Source: Shewanella litorisediminis
Lineage (GTDB): Bacteria; Pseudomonadota; Gammaproteobacteria; Enterobacterales; Shewanellaceae
Direction: 5' to 3'
DNA: 64,000 nucleotides
NCBI RefSeq assembly: GCF_016834455.1
Contig: NZ_CP069213.1
Coordinates: 4,069,501-4,133,500, forward strand
Shown here: piece after piece, positions 8,911 through 19,048 of the stretch
Layout of the letters: every line of letters starts with the position of its first letter
How positions within the stretch are numbered: the stretch's first letter is position 1
Program-made: the position numbers and the translations under genes
The notes under the pieces: generated by a model
What the model was told of the DNA's origin: nothing
What the model saw: only the letters and a program-made list of their open reading frames with translations
Databases searched by the model: none

Positions 8911-9042
8911 GGTATTTCCTCTGATTTAGCGCCGCGACAGGGCGCCGATGATTGCATTAGACCCGGGCAGGTTACGCCACTCTGGCCCGGGTCGCAAGCG
9001 CTTGTATCCGGCGCTGCGACGCCGGTGCTCAAGGCGACTTGA

Positions 9043-10953
9043 TTACACCTTAAAGCGAGCCACAAGCTGATCGAGGCGAGTAGCAAGGGCGTTGAGGTCT
9101 TTGCTCGCACGGGCCGCAGCCTGTGCCGTTGCCGCGGTGCGCTGGGTGATATCGTTAATTTCGGTCACATTGCGGTTGATATCCTCTACCACGGTCGATT
9201 GCTCTTCTGTCGCGGCGGCCACCTGAATATTCATGTCGCTGATAAGCCCAATCTGATCCGAAATGCCGCTCAGGGTATTGCTGGCTTCATCCACCGCCGA
9301 CACCCCTTCCTGGGAGCGGCTGCGGCTCTGGGACATGGCATTGACGGCCCTGGCCGATTCGGATTGCAACTTGTCTATCATCACCTGCACCTCATCGGTA
9401 GAGGCTGCCGTGCGGGATGCCAGGTTGCGCACTTCGTCGGCCACCACGGCAAAACCACGACCGGCTTCCCCGGCCCGGGCGGCCTCAATGGCGGCGTTGA
9501 GCGCCAGCAGGTTGGTTTGCTCTGAAATGGCGCGGATCACATCCAGAATACTGCCAATGGACTTGGTGTGGGTGGCCAGAGATTCAATCACCTCACCCAC
9601 CTGAGACACATCTTTGGAGAGCTGATTGATGGTATCCCGGGCCTTGGTCACCACTTGCTGACCCGAACCCGAGGCGCGGTCCGCATCCTTGGCGGCTTCG
9701 GCTGCCTGGGCCGCATTGGCGGCAATTTCATTGACTGTGGCGCCCATCTCGTTGATGGCGGTCACCACCTGCATGGTGCGATCTTTCTGATCCTGACTGT
9801 CTTCCAGTGTCTGCTGTGCCTGACGAGACACATCGATGGCCGACTTTCCGAGCTGCTCGCTGGTTTGGGCCACTTCAACCACAGAGTCCTGTATTTTACT
9901 GATGAAGCTGTTAAAGCCGCTGGCAAGCTGCGCCAGTTCATCTTCACCCTGCACAGGCAAACGCTGGCGCAAGTCCCCCTCGCCTTCGCCTATGTCGCGG
10001 AACATACGGGCAACGGCAGCGATGGGCTTACTGACACTGGAGGCCACGAAGCCCGACAACACGACAAAGGCCAGTGCAATTAACAGGGTAGAAAATAGAA
10101 TTTTCAACGCGGCTTCATCCAGCAGGGCAAACACTTCGGCCTCCGGCACCTGAGCCACCAAATACCAATCGATGGAGGGCAAATAGCTGCTGGCCACCAT
10201 CATGGGCTGGCCGTCCACTTCCACTTCCATGTAGTTGAAATCGGCCTTGGACAACAAGCTGCCGCTTTTACCATACAAAGAGTTGAGGGTGGCCTTACGG
10301 ATTTTGCCGGGATCTGAGTGCAGCTGCACTTCGCCCTTGGCATCGACCAGATAGACAAAGCCGGACTCTTCCAGCTTAAAAGACTTGAGCCGCTGCACCA
10401 TGGCATCCAATGACTTGGCCAGCCCGGCAAGGCCGCGGCCATTGAGCTGCTGATAGTTGATAAACAGCTTCACTTCACCGTTGGCTTCGGTAAACACATT
10501 CAGGCTTTGCTGCACACCGCTGCTGCGGTAGTCGAAAAACCAACCGTCCTGCTCAGGGGTTAACACCCGCAAAAAGCCACTTTGGGTATAGTAGGCGCCG
10601 GTTTCCCGGTCGGCATAGGAGGCCTGCGCCAGCTGGTATTGACTGGCAACATCCTGCAACTGGGCCACCACTCTGGACTCATCTTCCTCAGGACGGCCCT
10701 GCTCCAGCCATTTACCCAACATGCGGCTGTCGGCCAGCTGCTTGGCAGCGTTGAGCAGGCTTACCATGTCTTTTTCGAGCTCGTTACGAATGCTCAGCAT
10801 TTTGGCCGGCATTTCTGAGCCCAGCATACGCTGCTCCACCACATCCCTGGCGCTGCGCTGTCCCAACACCCCAACCGCGACGGTGGAAAGGATGACCGCC
10901 AGTGAGACTGTGAGCAAAATCTTTTGTTTGATGGTAAGCATGTTTAAGTTCAT
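9043..10953 (-). CDS. Methyl-accepting chemotaxis protein with Cache sensor
   Basis: A 636-residue chemoreceptor from the ATG at 10953 ([17 protein letters not shown]); an earlier start 15 codons upstream would add a non-membrane leader and is less likely. The first membrane helix is near residues 10-30. A periplasmic double-Cache domain follows; [17 protein letters not shown] and [13 protein letters not shown] are the characteristic strands. The second helix is near 283-305, then HAMP and a long coiled coil. The signalling tip lies near 469-512 ([20 protein letters not shown]). Cache receptors usually bind small carboxylates or amino acids; the ligand here is unknown. Confidence 0.93.
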   Translation of the reverse strand: MNLNMLTIKQKILLTVSLAVILSTVAVGVLGQRSARDVVEQRMLGSEMPAKMLSIRNELEKDMVSLLNAAKQLADSRMLGKWLEQGRPEEDESRVVAQLQDVASQYQLAQASYADRETGAYYTQSGFLRVLTPEQDGWFFDYRSSGVQQSLNVFTEANGEVKLFINYQQLNGRGLAGLAKSLDAMVQRLKSFKLEESGFVYLVDAKGEVQLHSDPGKIRKATLNSLYGKSGSLLSKADFNYMEVEVDGQPMMVASSYLPSIDWYLVAQVPEAEVFALLDEAALKILFSTLLIALAFVVLSGFVASSVSKPIAAVARMFRDIGEGEGDLRQRLPVQGEDELAQLASGFNSFISKIQDSVVEVAQTSEQLGKSAIDVSRQAQQTLEDSQDQKDRTMQVVTAINEMGATVNEIAANAAQAAEAAKDADRASGSGQQVVTKARDTINQLSKDVSQVGEVIESLATHTKSIGSILDVIRAISEQTNLLALNAAIEAARAGEAGRGFAVVADEVRNLASRTAASTDEVQVMIDKLQSESARAVNAMSQSRSRSQEGVSAVDEASNTLSGISDQIGLISDMNIQVAAATEEQSTVVEDINRNVTEINDITQRTAATAQAAARASKDLNALATRLDQLVARFKV

Positions 10954-11181
10954 TGCCTTACTCTTCCTGAAGATGAGGAAATAGGGATAAATACTCACTA
11001 TGCAGTATTGACCCTAATAAGCGTTTTTTCCGCTTGGATCAGAAATAAAGCATAAAAAGTAATAACGCCGCGCATTGCTGTGACAAAGGGGCAAACAGTG
11101 GGCACTGAAGAAAAGATGTACTTATGATTTTTAGGCGGCGAATTATGGCGAAATATTGGGCACCCCGCAATTGCCTGATGT

Positions 11182-11209
11182 AAAAAAGCCGGAGAATTTC
11201 TTCTCCGGC
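11182..11209 (-). terminator. Rho-independent terminator
   Basis: Nine-bp stem GCCGGAGAA with TTCTCCGGC; on the minus strand six T follow. It ends the ETF-ubiquinone oxidoreductase transcript. Confidence 0.85.
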
Positions 11210-11224
11210 CAATGAGTTGCTTAC

Positions 11225-12877
11225 TTACATATTGGGATAGTTGGGGCCGCCGGAGCCCTCGGGAGTCACCCAGGTAATGTTCTGGCTGGGATCCTTGATA
11301 TCACAGGTCTTGCAGTGGATGCAGTTTTGGCCGTTGATGACAAACTTCTTTTCACCCGCTTCTTCGACCACTTCATATACGCCAGCCGGACAGTAACGCT
11401 GCGCCGGCTCGTCAAACTTGGGCAGGTTAACCGCCAGCGGAATAGCGGCATCCTTGAGGCGCAGATGACAGGGCTGATCTTCTTCATGGAAGGTGTTGGA
11501 CAGGTAAACGGAAGAGAGCTTGTCGAAGCTCAATTTGCCATCTGCCTTGGGGTAGTCGATTTTGGGATAATCGCTCGCCAGCCCCATTTGCGCGTGATCC
11601 ACTTTGTCGTCACGCAGGGTAATGGGCAACTTACCGCCAAAGAGGTTCTGGTCGATAAAGTTGAAGGCGCCGCCCAGGAAGGTACCGAACTTGTGCATGG
11701 CCGGACCAAAGTTACGGGAGCGGTGCAGCTCGTCACCGAGCCAGCTGTGCTCAAAGCGCTCCTGGAAGCAATCCAGATCCTTACCCCCTTCAACCCCAAC
11801 AAACAGGGCTTCCGCCAGGGTTTCCGCCGCGACTATGCCACTCTTCATGGCAGTATGGGTGCCTTTAATCTTGGCAAAGTTCAGGGTGCCGGCGTCACAG
11901 CCAATCAAAAGGCCACCGGGGAAACTCATCTTGGGCAGAGAGTTCAGACCACCCTTGGTAATGGCACGGGCGCCGTAAGAAATACGCTCGCCGCCTTCCA
12001 GATACTGGGCAATCACAGGATGGGTCTTGTAACGCTGGAACTCATCGAAGGGGCTCAGGTGCGGATTTTGGTAATTCAGGTCGATGATGAGGCCAACCAC
12101 CACCTGGTTGTCTTCCATATGATAGAGGAAGCCGCCACCGGATGACTTGGACTCGGTCAATGGCCAGCCACCGGTATGCACTACCAGACCCGGCGTGTGC
12201 TTGCCTTCGGGTACTTTCCACAGTTCTTTGAAGCCTAAACCGTAGTGTTGCGGGGTCTTGCCGTTGTCCAGATGAAACTTTTCAATCAGTTGCTTACCCA
12301 GATGGCCACGACAGCCTTCCGCGAAGACGGTGTATTTGGCGTGCAGCTCCATACCGGGCATAAAGCTGTCTTTGGGCTCGCCATTGGCGCCAATACCCAT
12401 ATCACCGATAAGGATGCCTTTAACGCTGCCATCGTCATTGAACAGGAGTTCGCTGGCGGCAAAGCCCGGGAAGATTTCTACGCCCAACTCTTCGGCGCGA
12501 CCGCCCAGCCAGCGCACCAGGTTGCCCACACTGATGATGTAGTTGCCTTCATTGTGCATGGTTTTGGGCACTATGGCGTTGGGCATCAGTTTGCCGTCAT
12601 GGGGGGACTTGAGCAGATGGATTTCATCATGGGTCACGGCGGTGTTAAGCGGTGCGCCCGTTTCGCGCCAGTCAGGAAACAGCTCGTCAAGCACGTTGGG
12701 CTCAAACACGGCACCCGATAAAATATGCGCACCAACCTCTGAGCCTTTTTCGACCACGCAAACGGTCAATTCCTTTTCTGCATCACGGCTAATCTGCATT
12801 AAGCGGCAGGCTGTTGCCAATCCGGCAGGACCTGCACCCACGATAACAACATCGAACTCCATGAATTCGCGTTCCAT
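11225..12877 (-). CDS. Electron transfer flavoprotein-ubiquinone oxidoreductase
   Basis: A 550-residue membrane-associated flavoprotein that passes electrons from ETF (reduced by acyl-CoA and amino-acid dehydrogenases) to ubiquinone. The N-terminal dinucleotide fold is VVIVGAGPAGLATACRL. The central region GGGFLYHMEDNQVVVGLIID is typical of ETF-QO. The C-terminus has the 4Fe-4S ligands in NCIHCKTCDIKDPSQNITW and ends GGPNYPNM, as in the family. Length matches. ATG 12877 has GAGGTGAAAG upstream; a second ATG five codons in is possible. etfAB are not in the window. Confidence 0.95.
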   Translation of the reverse strand: MEREFMEFDVVIVGAGPAGLATACRLMQISRDAEKELTVCVVEKGSEVGAHILSGAVFEPNVLDELFPDWRETGAPLNTAVTHDEIHLLKSPHDGKLMPNAIVPKTMHNEGNYIISVGNLVRWLGGRAEELGVEIFPGFAASELLFNDDGSVKGILIGDMGIGANGEPKDSFMPGMELHAKYTVFAEGCRGHLGKQLIEKFHLDNGKTPQHYGLGFKELWKVPEGKHTPGLVVHTGGWPLTESKSSGGGFLYHMEDNQVVVGLIIDLNYQNPHLSPFDEFQRYKTHPVIAQYLEGGERISYGARAITKGGLNSLPKMSFPGGLLIGCDAGTLNFAKIKGTHTAMKSGIVAAETLAEALFVGVEGGKDLDCFQERFEHSWLGDELHRSRNFGPAMHKFGTFLGGAFNFIDQNLFGGKLPITLRDDKVDHAQMGLASDYPKIDYPKADGKLSFDKLSSVYLSNTFHEEDQPCHLRLKDAAIPLAVNLPKFDEPAQRYCPAGVYEVVEEAGEKKFVINGQNCIHCKTCDIKDPSQNITWVTPEGSGGPNYPNM

Positions 12878-13120
12878 CTTTCACCTCATTCCTGTACTTG
12901 TGCCCCCGATGTAAACGGGTGTTTTATATTCTGTAACTCAACCACCTTACCCGAAATCCGCTCGCAGGCACAGTAGATAGCTGGTTGGGGCAGTGCAAAC
13001 CACCACAATATTCCGAGTGAGCGGCGTCACAATTTGTTCACGGCAGCACGATCCAGACCAATAAATACACGTTTAGAGGTATGGTTCGGTCATGCTTTAG
13101 GCCTATAATCCCTCAATGAC

Positions 13121-13234
13121 GGTTCTCCGAGCTCCTGCACCTAAGTCATTGGATATGGTGTTTGAGCCGTGGCGCGGTGCCACCGGGGTGGGGTGCAGAA
13201 ATGGCTTCACCTCCCGATACTTGGAAAGGTGATC
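13121..13234 (+). promoter_or_regulatory. Moco RNA motif (molybdenum-cofactor riboswitch)
   Basis: The leader of moaA carries the conserved parts of the Moco motif in order: CTCCTGCACCTAAGTCA (13132-13148), GGATATGGTG, GAGCCGTGG, GTGCCACC, then AAATGGCTTCACCTCCCGAT and ACTTGGAAAGGTGATC just before the ATG. This parallels the E. coli moaA leader almost segment by segment (recalled). The 3' arm contains the moaA ribosome-binding site, so high cofactor levels are expected to block translation of the operon. A TATAAT at 13104-13109 is a likely -10 box, placing the transcript start just before the motif; no good -35 is visible. Confidence 0.9.
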
Positions 13235-14215
13235 ATGTCTCAACTTCAAGACAGCTTTGGTCGTAAGTTTCACTATTTGCGGATGTCGGTTACCGACGTT
13301 TGCAACTTCAAATGCAGCTATTGTCTGCCCGACGGCTACCACCCAGATGGTAGGCCGAGTTTCCTCACTCTGAGTGAAATAGACAATCTGATCGCGGCCT
13401 TTTCCAAGGCCGGAACCCGCAAGGTGCGCATCACCGGCGGTGAGCCAACCCTGCGCAAAGACTTTACCGACATCATCCGGGTCATAGCCGACAACAAGGC
13501 CATCACCACCCTGGCAACCACCACCAACGGTTACCGTTTGGAGCAACACGCCAAAGAATGGTTTGATGCGGGATTACGCCGGATCAATGTGTCGGTGGAC
13601 AGTCTGGATCCCAGAATGTTTTATCAGATCACCGGCGAAAACAAATTCGATACCGTAATGCGGGGCATAGATGCCGCCCTGAACGCCGGCTTCGAGCGGG
13701 TAAAGATCAACGCCGTGCTGCTTAAAGGCCTCAACGACAAAGATTTACCCCGCTTCCTCCATTGGATCAAAAACACACCCATCGACCTGCGTTTTATCGA
13801 ACTGATGGAAACCGGTCTTGGCCGTGACTATTTCCAGGCTCATCACCTGCCCGGCAGCCAGATTCAACAACATCTGCTTGCCAATGGCTGGCAGTTGGAC
13901 GAACGCGGCGCCGAAGACGGCCCTGCACAAAACTTCAGTCACAGCGATTATCAGGGCCGCATCGGGCTCATCATGCCCTACGAAAAGAACTTCTGCGCCA
14001 CCTGTAACCGGCTGCGGGTATCGGCCAAGGGCAAGCTGCATCTGTGCCTCTTCACAGAGCAGGGACTGGATCTGAGGGATCTGCTGCAAAGTCCTGAGCA
14101 GCAACCCGCGCTGCTGGCAAGGCTCGAAGACCAGCTCAGGCTCAAGAAAGAGACCCATTTCCTGCATCAGGGCATTACCGGCGTAACCCAACATCTTGCG
14201 TCCATTGGCGGCTGA
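13235..14215 (+). CDS. moaA: GTP 3',8-cyclase MoaA
   Basis: Radical-SAM enzyme for the first step of molybdopterin synthesis: GTP to 3',8-cyclo-7,8-dihydro-GTP. It has 326 residues. The SAM-binding 4Fe-4S motif is C23-N-F-K-C27-S-Y-C30. The second cluster is bound by [18 protein letters not shown] near the C-terminus. The protein ends in GG, as the family requires for activity. ATG 13235 is placed by the riboswitch and the family N-terminus. First gene of an eight-gene run through modC. Confidence 0.97.
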   Translation: MSQLQDSFGRKFHYLRMSVTDVCNFKCSYCLPDGYHPDGRPSFLTLSEIDNLIAAFSKAGTRKVRITGGEPTLRKDFTDIIRVIADNKAITTLATTTNGYRLEQHAKEWFDAGLRRINVSVDSLDPRMFYQITGENKFDTVMRGIDAALNAGFERVKINAVLLKGLNDKDLPRFLHWIKNTPIDLRFIELMETGLGRDYFQAHHLPGSQIQQHLLANGWQLDERGAEDGPAQNFSHSDYQGRIGLIMPYEKNFCATCNRLRVSAKGKLHLCLFTEQGLDLRDLLQSPEQQPALLARLEDQLRLKKETHFLHQGITGVTQHLASIGG

Positions 14216-14269
14216 GCTCAGCCGCTGACCCTGACATTTTTCAGTTCACCCAGTGCCGAAGGAGACACC

Positions 14270-14806
14270 ATGGGACACTGCCGCGAAACCGAATTCAACC
14301 CCCTGAATATTGCCGTGCTGACACTGTCAGATACCCGGGATGAGTCCAACGACACCTCCGGTGCCTTCCTGGCTGATGCCCTGACCGAAGCGGGGCACAG
14401 GCTCGTTGCCCGTCGCATTATCAAGGATGACAAATACCTTATCCGCGCCCAAATCTCCGCCTGGATAGCCGACCCCGAGGTTCAGGTGGTTATCAGCACC
14501 GGCGGTACCGGCTTTTCGGGCCGCGACAATACACCGGATGCCGTGATGCCACTGTTTGACAAGGCCATTGAAGGTTTCGGTGAGCTGTTCCGTTACCTGA
14601 GTTTCCAGGAGCTCGGCACATCCACGGTGCAATCACGCGCCCTTGGCGGCGTCGCCAATGGTACCGCCATTTTTTGCCTGCCCGGCTCCACCGGTGCCTG
14701 TCGCACCGCCTGGCGCGGCATTCTCAGCGAGCAACTGGATGCCCGCCATCGCCCCTGTAATTTTGTTGCCCATCTGAAATCCGCCAAGGAGATGCCTTCA
14801 TCATGA
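14270..14806 (+). CDS. moaB: Molybdenum cofactor protein MoaB
   Basis: A 178-residue MoaB/MogA-family protein, expected to act in adenylation of molybdopterin or a backup of it. [16 protein letters not shown] near residues 80-95 is the MPT-binding signature, and [12 protein letters not shown] is the conserved C-terminal loop. ATG 14270 follows GAAGGAGA. The stop overlaps the moaC start (ATGA). Confidence 0.95.
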   Translation: MGHCRETEFNPLNIAVLTLSDTRDESNDTSGAFLADALTEAGHRLVARRIIKDDKYLIRAQISAWIADPEVQVVISTGGTGFSGRDNTPDAVMPLFDKAIEGFGELFRYLSFQELGTSTVQSRALGGVANGTAIFCLPGSTGACRTAWRGILSEQLDARHRPCNFVAHLKSAKEMPSS

Positions 14807-15276
14807 GTGCTTTTACCCATTTGAGTGACAAGGGCACTGCCCACATGGTGGACGTGACGGATAAAACCGTCACCGAGCGTGAAGCCCGCGCCGAAGCCTA
14901 CATAGAGATGGCGCCGGCCACGCTGGCGATGATCCTTGAAGGCAAACATCACAAGGGTGACGTATTCGCCACCGCCCGTATCGCCGGCATCATGGCGGCC
15001 AAGAAAACTTCCGATCTTATCCCCCTCTGCCACCCGCTTGCCCTGACCAAGGTGGAAGTGGAGCTGGAGCCGGAGCCGGAACAGAGCCGGGTCAGAATAA
15101 CCAGTTTGTGCAAGCTTTCCGGAAAAACCGGGGTGGAAATGGAAGCCCTGACCGCCGCCTCGGTGGCCGCGCTGACCATTTACGACATGTGCAAGGCGGT
15201 CCAGAAGGACATGGTGATCTCTCAGGTACGTCTTTTGGAAAAACGTGGCGGAAAATCCGGCCACTTCAAGGTGTAA
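14803..15276 (+). CDS. moaC: Cyclic pyranopterin monophosphate synthase MoaC
   Basis: A 157-residue enzyme that works with MoaA to convert cyclo-GTP into cyclic pyranopterin monophosphate. It has the family core [32 protein letters not shown] and [20 protein letters not shown]. Length and C-terminus ([14 protein letters not shown]) are standard. It overlaps moaB by four bases, so translation is coupled. Confidence 0.97.
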   Translation: MSAFTHLSDKGTAHMVDVTDKTVTEREARAEAYIEMAPATLAMILEGKHHKGDVFATARIAGIMAAKKTSDLIPLCHPLALTKVEVELEPEPEQSRVRITSLCKLSGKTGVEMEALTAASVAALTIYDMCKAVQKDMVISQVRLLEKRGGKSGHFKV

Positions 15277-15281
15277 CTCAT

Positions 15282-15533
15282 ATGATAAATGTGCTTTTTT
15301 TTGCTCAGGTACGTGAGCTCTTGGGTGAATCCTCTCTGACACTCGATGCCGGTGAAGGCACGGCAACCGCCGATGCACTGCGCCAAACCCTGGCAAGTCG
15401 CAACGACAAATGGGCCAGGGTGTTGGCCTCTGACAAGCTGCTGGTGGCGGTGAACCAAACCCTGTGCCACTGGCACACGCCCATCAAGGATGGCGACGAA
15501 GTGGCCTTTTTCCCGCCAGTCACCGGAGGTTGA
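15282..15533 (+). CDS. moaD: Molybdopterin synthase small subunit MoaD
   Basis: An 83-residue ubiquitin-like sulfur carrier. The C-terminus FFPPVTGG carries the double glycine that is thiocarboxylated and inserted into the MoaE active site. The start ATG 15282 (MINVLFFAQVREL) is fixed by the family; a longer upstream frame runs inside moaC. It sits five bases after moaC and one base before moaE. Confidence 0.96.
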   Translation: MINVLFFAQVRELLGESSLTLDAGEGTATADALRQTLASRNDKWARVLASDKLLVAVNQTLCHWHTPIKDGDEVAFFPPVTGG

Positions 15534-15534
15534 T

Positions 15535-15993
15535 ATGAGCCAAGACCGCATTCTGGTGCAAACCGCCGATTTCAGCGTGCCCGAAGAATACCAACGCATT
15601 GCCGCCGACAATCAGGATGGCGCCGTGGTGACCTTTGTTGGCAAGGTACGCGACTTCAACGAAGGCAATCAGGTGAGCGACCTGACCCTGGAACACTACC
15701 CCGGCATGACCGAAAAGGTGCTGGAACAAATCGCCGACCAGGCCCGTGAACGCTGGCCGCTGAATCACCTCACCATCATCCACAGGGTCGGCACCATGCA
15801 CCTGGGCGAGCAAATCGTGTTTATTGGTGTCAGCAGTGCCCATCGCAAGGCGGCCTTCGCCGCCTGTGAGTTCCTTATCGACTTCCTAAAGACCAAAGCC
15901 CCCTTCTGGAAACTGGAAACCAGTGACAAGGGCCAGGGCTGGGTCGAGGCCCGTGATGCAGACGATCAGGCCGCCAAGGCCTGGGAGCAATAA
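15535..15993 (+). CDS. moaE: Molybdopterin synthase catalytic subunit MoaE
   Basis: A 152-residue catalytic subunit that adds two sulfurs to precursor Z using MoaD thiocarboxylate. Family blocks are GAVVTFVGKVRDFN, LEHYPGMTEKVLEQI, HRVGTMHLGEQIVFIGVSS and the catalytic lysine region KTKAPFWKLE. ATG 15535 has GGAGG six bases upstream. It is followed by modA after 21 bases, so synthesis and uptake genes are joined. Confidence 0.97.
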   Translation: MSQDRILVQTADFSVPEEYQRIAADNQDGAVVTFVGKVRDFNEGNQVSDLTLEHYPGMTEKVLEQIADQARERWPLNHLTIIHRVGTMHLGEQIVFIGVSSAHRKAAFAACEFLIDFLKTKAPFWKLETSDKGQGWVEARDADDQAAKAWEQ

Positions 15994-16014
15994 ACAACCC
16001 GCAAAGGACCAAGG

Positions 16015-16803
16015 ATGATGTTAGTGCGTCTTGTTGTGCTGCTGATACTGCTGGGGACTGGCGCCCTCGGGTTTGCCCGCGCCGATACCGTCACAGTAGC
16101 CGCGGCGGCCAACATTAAATTTGCCATGGAAGACATAGCCCGCCAGTTTGAGCAAAGCTCGGGTCACAAGCTGAGGGTGAGCTACGGCTCATCGGGCAAC
16201 TTTGCCTCACAAATCCGCCATGGCGCGCCCTTTGAGCTGTTTCTGTCCGCCGACGAGCAGTATGTAAACCGCCTGCAAGAGGCCGGTGTGGTACAAAACA
16301 ATGGCGTTATTTACGCTTATGGCCAGCTGGCTTTGGTGGCAGCCAAATCCTCACCGCTGATGCTGGACAATGAGTTTGAAGGTTTGCGGCAACTGCTGAA
16401 AACCGGCGAGCTCAAGCGCTTTGCGCTGGCCAATCCGGATTTAGCCCCCTATGGCGAGCGCGCCAGAGCCCTGCTGCAACAGGCTGGTCTGTGGGACGCC
16501 ATCAAAGACAAGCTGGTGTTGGGTGAGAACGTCTCACAGGCGGCGCAATTTGCGATTTCCGGCTCGGCCCAGGGCGGCATAGTGGCTCTGTCGCTGGCGG
16601 TAGCGCCCCAGTTTCGTGCCAAGGCCAATTACCTTGCCATCCCTGAAGACCAGCATCAGCCGCTGGCACAGCGCATGGTGCTAACGCCAAAAGCTTCCTC
16701 AGCAGCCAAGGCGTTTTATGATTATTTACAGGGAGATGCCGCACGCAAAGTCTTCGCAGACTATGGTTTTTCCCTGCCGACCAAGGCCCACGGAGCACCC
16801 TGA
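16015..16803 (+). CDS. modA: Molybdate-binding periplasmic protein ModA
   Basis: A 262-residue solute-binding protein with a signal peptide (hydrophobic core near residues 4-20, cleavage likely after GFARA). The mature start TVTVAAAANIKFAMEDIA and the SYGSSGNFASQI loop bind the oxyanion in the ModA/WtpA family. Molybdate is the expected ligand, with tungstate possible. ATG 16015 follows AAAGGACCAAGG. It overlaps modB by one base (TGATG). Confidence 0.95.
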   Translation: MMLVRLVVLLILLGTGALGFARADTVTVAAAANIKFAMEDIARQFEQSSGHKLRVSYGSSGNFASQIRHGAPFELFLSADEQYVNRLQEAGVVQNNGVIYAYGQLALVAAKSSPLMLDNEFEGLRQLLKTGELKRFALANPDLAPYGERARALLQQAGLWDAIKDKLVLGENVSQAAQFAISGSAQGGIVALSLAVAPQFRAKANYLAIPEDQHQPLAQRMVLTPKASSAAKAFYDYLQGDAARKVFADYGFSLPTKAHGAP

Positions 16804-17480
16804 TGGATTGGCAGTCGCTGTGGCTCTCAGGCAAACTCGCGCTGGTGACAGTGCTGATACTCCTGCCCCTGTGTGTGTTTGCCGGGCGTGCCCTTGCCTA
16901 TCATCAATTTCGCGGAAAGAGCCTGGTTGAGGCCCTCATCATGGTGCCTCTTGTCTTGCCTCCCACGGTGGTGGGCTACTATCTGCTGGTCAGCTTTGGC
17001 AGTGAGAGTTGGCTCGGCCAATGGCTCAGGGACAGCTTTGGCATTGAACTGGTGTTCCATTTTTCCGGGCTGGTCGTGGCCTCGATATTGGTCAATATTC
17101 CCTTTGCATTGCAGCCAATACAAAGGGCCTTCGAAGCCATTCCCATGGATGTGCGCGACGCCGCGGCCTGCTGCGGTATGAGCACAGGTAAAATCCTTAC
17201 CCGCATTGAACTGCCGATGATCTGGCCCGGCTTGGTCACGGCTCTGGTGCTCACCTTCTCCCATGTGCTGGGCGAATTTGGCGTCGTGCTGATGATGGGC
17301 GGCAATATCAGCGGTGAAACCAAAACCATCTCCATCGCCATTTACGACAGCGTGCAGGCGTTTGATTTCGACTCGGCCGGCGTGATGTCGCTTATTCTGC
17401 TGCTTTTTGCCATCAGTGCCCTGGCGCTCACCACCAGCCTTTCACGTCGTATGGGAGGCCAGCATGAGCGGCAGCACTGA
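16803..17480 (+). CDS. modB: Molybdate ABC transporter permease ModB
   Basis: A 225-residue inner-membrane permease with about five or six helices, starting near residue 8. The EAA loop that contacts ModC is visible around residues 125-140 (DAAACCGMSTGKILTRIELP). The motif VLPPTVVGYYLLV is typical of ModB. It overlaps modA by one base and modC by 17 bases. Confidence 0.95.
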   Translation: MDWQSLWLSGKLALVTVLILLPLCVFAGRALAYHQFRGKSLVEALIMVPLVLPPTVVGYYLLVSFGSESWLGQWLRDSFGIELVFHFSGLVVASILVNIPFALQPIQRAFEAIPMDVRDAAACCGMSTGKILTRIELPMIWPGLVTALVLTFSHVLGEFGVVLMMGGNISGETKTISIAIYDSVQAFDFDSAGVMSLILLLFAISALALTTSLSRRMGGQHERQH

Positions 17481-18576
17481 GCTTCAGGTCCAGATACGGC
17501 AAACCAGGGGAATAAGGATTGAAGCCGATTTTCGCTGCCGTGCCGGTGAGTTTCTAGCGGTGGTGGGGCCATCGGGTGGCGGCAAGACCACACTGCTTCG
17601 AATGATTGCAGGGCTCGCGAAACCCGAAAGCGGGACTATTCGCTGTGGCGAGCGCATCTGGTTTGACAGTGATGAGGGTATCCACTGCTCACCCCAGAGC
17701 CGCCATATTGGTTTTGTGCCCCAGCATTTTGGCCTGTTTCCCAAACTCAGTGCCCTTGGCAACATCATTGCAGCCCTGGATCATCTGCCCAGCCACGAAC
17801 GCAGGCCCAGGGCCCTGGCCGTGCTGGAAAAGGTTAACCTCCATGGTTTGACCGATCGCTTGCCTTCCCAGCTTTCCGGCGGTCAAAAGCAGCGGGTCGC
17901 GCTGGCAAGAGCGCTGGCACGGGAACCCAAAGTGTTGCTGCTGGACGAACCCTTCTCGGCCGTCGACCGTGAAACCCGGGAACGCCTGTATCTGGAACTG
18001 GCCCGGCTCAAGGCCGAACTCAGGATACCGGTGATCATGGTCACCCACGACCTGAATGAAGCCTTACTGCTCGCGGATAGTATGCTGCTGATTAGTCAGG
18101 GACACATGCTGCAACACGGCACCCCACAGGACGTTTTTTCCCGTCCACGCAACGAAGCCGTCGCCCGGCAGATGGGGCTGAGAAACATCTTCGACGCCCA
18201 TGTTGTCGCCCAGGACGGCGCCAAAGGGGTGACCTGGCTGAAGTTCGGTGAACGCCTGATTGCCTCCGACAGCCTGCCCCGCGTAAATATTGGCGACAAG
18301 GTGCGCTGGGTTATCCCCAATCAGGGAATACGCTTCAACTCCATTGCCAACGGCCGCTTGTGTCGCAGCTTCAACATCCTGCCTATCCATATCGACAGCC
18401 TGTTAACCCTGGGAGAATCGGTGCGGATCGAAGCCAGCGTCGAAGACTCGGGAGAAAGACTCAACGTCGAAATTCCACTTCATCTGGCCCAAAAACTGGC
18501 GCTTACGCAGGGCGCGGCCACCGAGGTGGCGCTCAAGTCCGATCAGGTGCACATCCTGGAGATGATCAAAGCTTAA
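17464..18576 (+). CDS. modC: Molybdate ABC transporter ATP-binding protein ModC
   Basis: A 370-residue ATPase. Walker A is GPSGGGKTTL near residue 36, the ABC signature is LSGGQKQRVALARAL, and Walker B is VLLLDEPFSAVD with the switch His in MVTHDLNEAL. The C-terminal 130 residues form a TOBE/Mop region (IGDKVRWVIPNQG) that binds molybdate in the family. ATG 17464 lies inside modB; the upstream open frame is modB shadow. No terminator is obvious, and ygiW starts 70 bases later. Confidence 0.95.
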   Translation: MSGSTELQVQIRQTRGIRIEADFRCRAGEFLAVVGPSGGGKTTLLRMIAGLAKPESGTIRCGERIWFDSDEGIHCSPQSRHIGFVPQHFGLFPKLSALGNIIAALDHLPSHERRPRALAVLEKVNLHGLTDRLPSQLSGGQKQRVALARALAREPKVLLLDEPFSAVDRETRERLYLELARLKAELRIPVIMVTHDLNEALLLADSMLLISQGHMLQHGTPQDVFSRPRNEAVARQMGLRNIFDAHVVAQDGAKGVTWLKFGERLIASDSLPRVNIGDKVRWVIPNQGIRFNSIANGRLCRSFNILPIHIDSLLTLGESVRIEASVEDSGERLNVEIPLHLAQKLALTQGAATEVALKSDQVHILEMIKA

Positions 18577-18645
18577 TCTTGAGGCCACCCTCATTTCAGT
18601 CCCAAGCCGTTAGACTGCTGCCATAGTCTGAAATGAGGAGTGCCC

Positions 18646-19008
18646 ATGCGTATCATAATGCCATTGGTTCTGGCGCTGGGGCTGATTACGGCCACGGCCA
18701 CTGCCCTCACCCATGCGGCCAATAGCGAACAGGCTGCCCGCCAGGTAAATAACACCCATGAAGCACTCAAGGCCGCCGATGGCGCCCGGGCGATACTGAA
18801 TGGTCAACTGGTTAAACGCCTGGACAGGGAGCACTTTGTACTGCGGGATGCCAGCGGCGAAATCAAGGTGGAAATCGACCCTGTGTTGCTGCGTACCCTG
18901 ACCCTGAGCGACCAGACTCAGGTAGAGCTCAGGGGCAAAATCGACAACGGCTGGCGCGGCCCGGAAGTGGAGATAGACAGCATCCGCGTGGTGACATCGC
19001 AGGGATAG
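18646..19008 (+). CDS. YgiW/YdeI-family OB-fold periplasmic protein
   Basis: A 120-residue protein with signal peptide (MRIIMPLVLALGLITATATA) and a bacterial OB-fold. The core NGQLVKRLDREHFVLRDASG and VEIDPVLLRTLTLS fits the YgiW/YdeI family, which in enterics is stress-related. In E. coli ygiW stands just upstream of qseBC; here it precedes a PepSY gene and a two-component pair, so the same arrangement is likely. ATG 18646 follows GAGGAG. Confidence 0.85.
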   Translation: MRIIMPLVLALGLITATATALTHAANSEQAARQVNNTHEALKAADGARAILNGQLVKRLDREHFVLRDASGEIKVEIDPVLLRTLTLSDQTQVELRGKIDNGWRGPEVEIDSIRVVTSQG

Positions 19009-19048
19009 TCTTTTAGGATACCGACACTGGTTTTTTACGGAGGCATCA

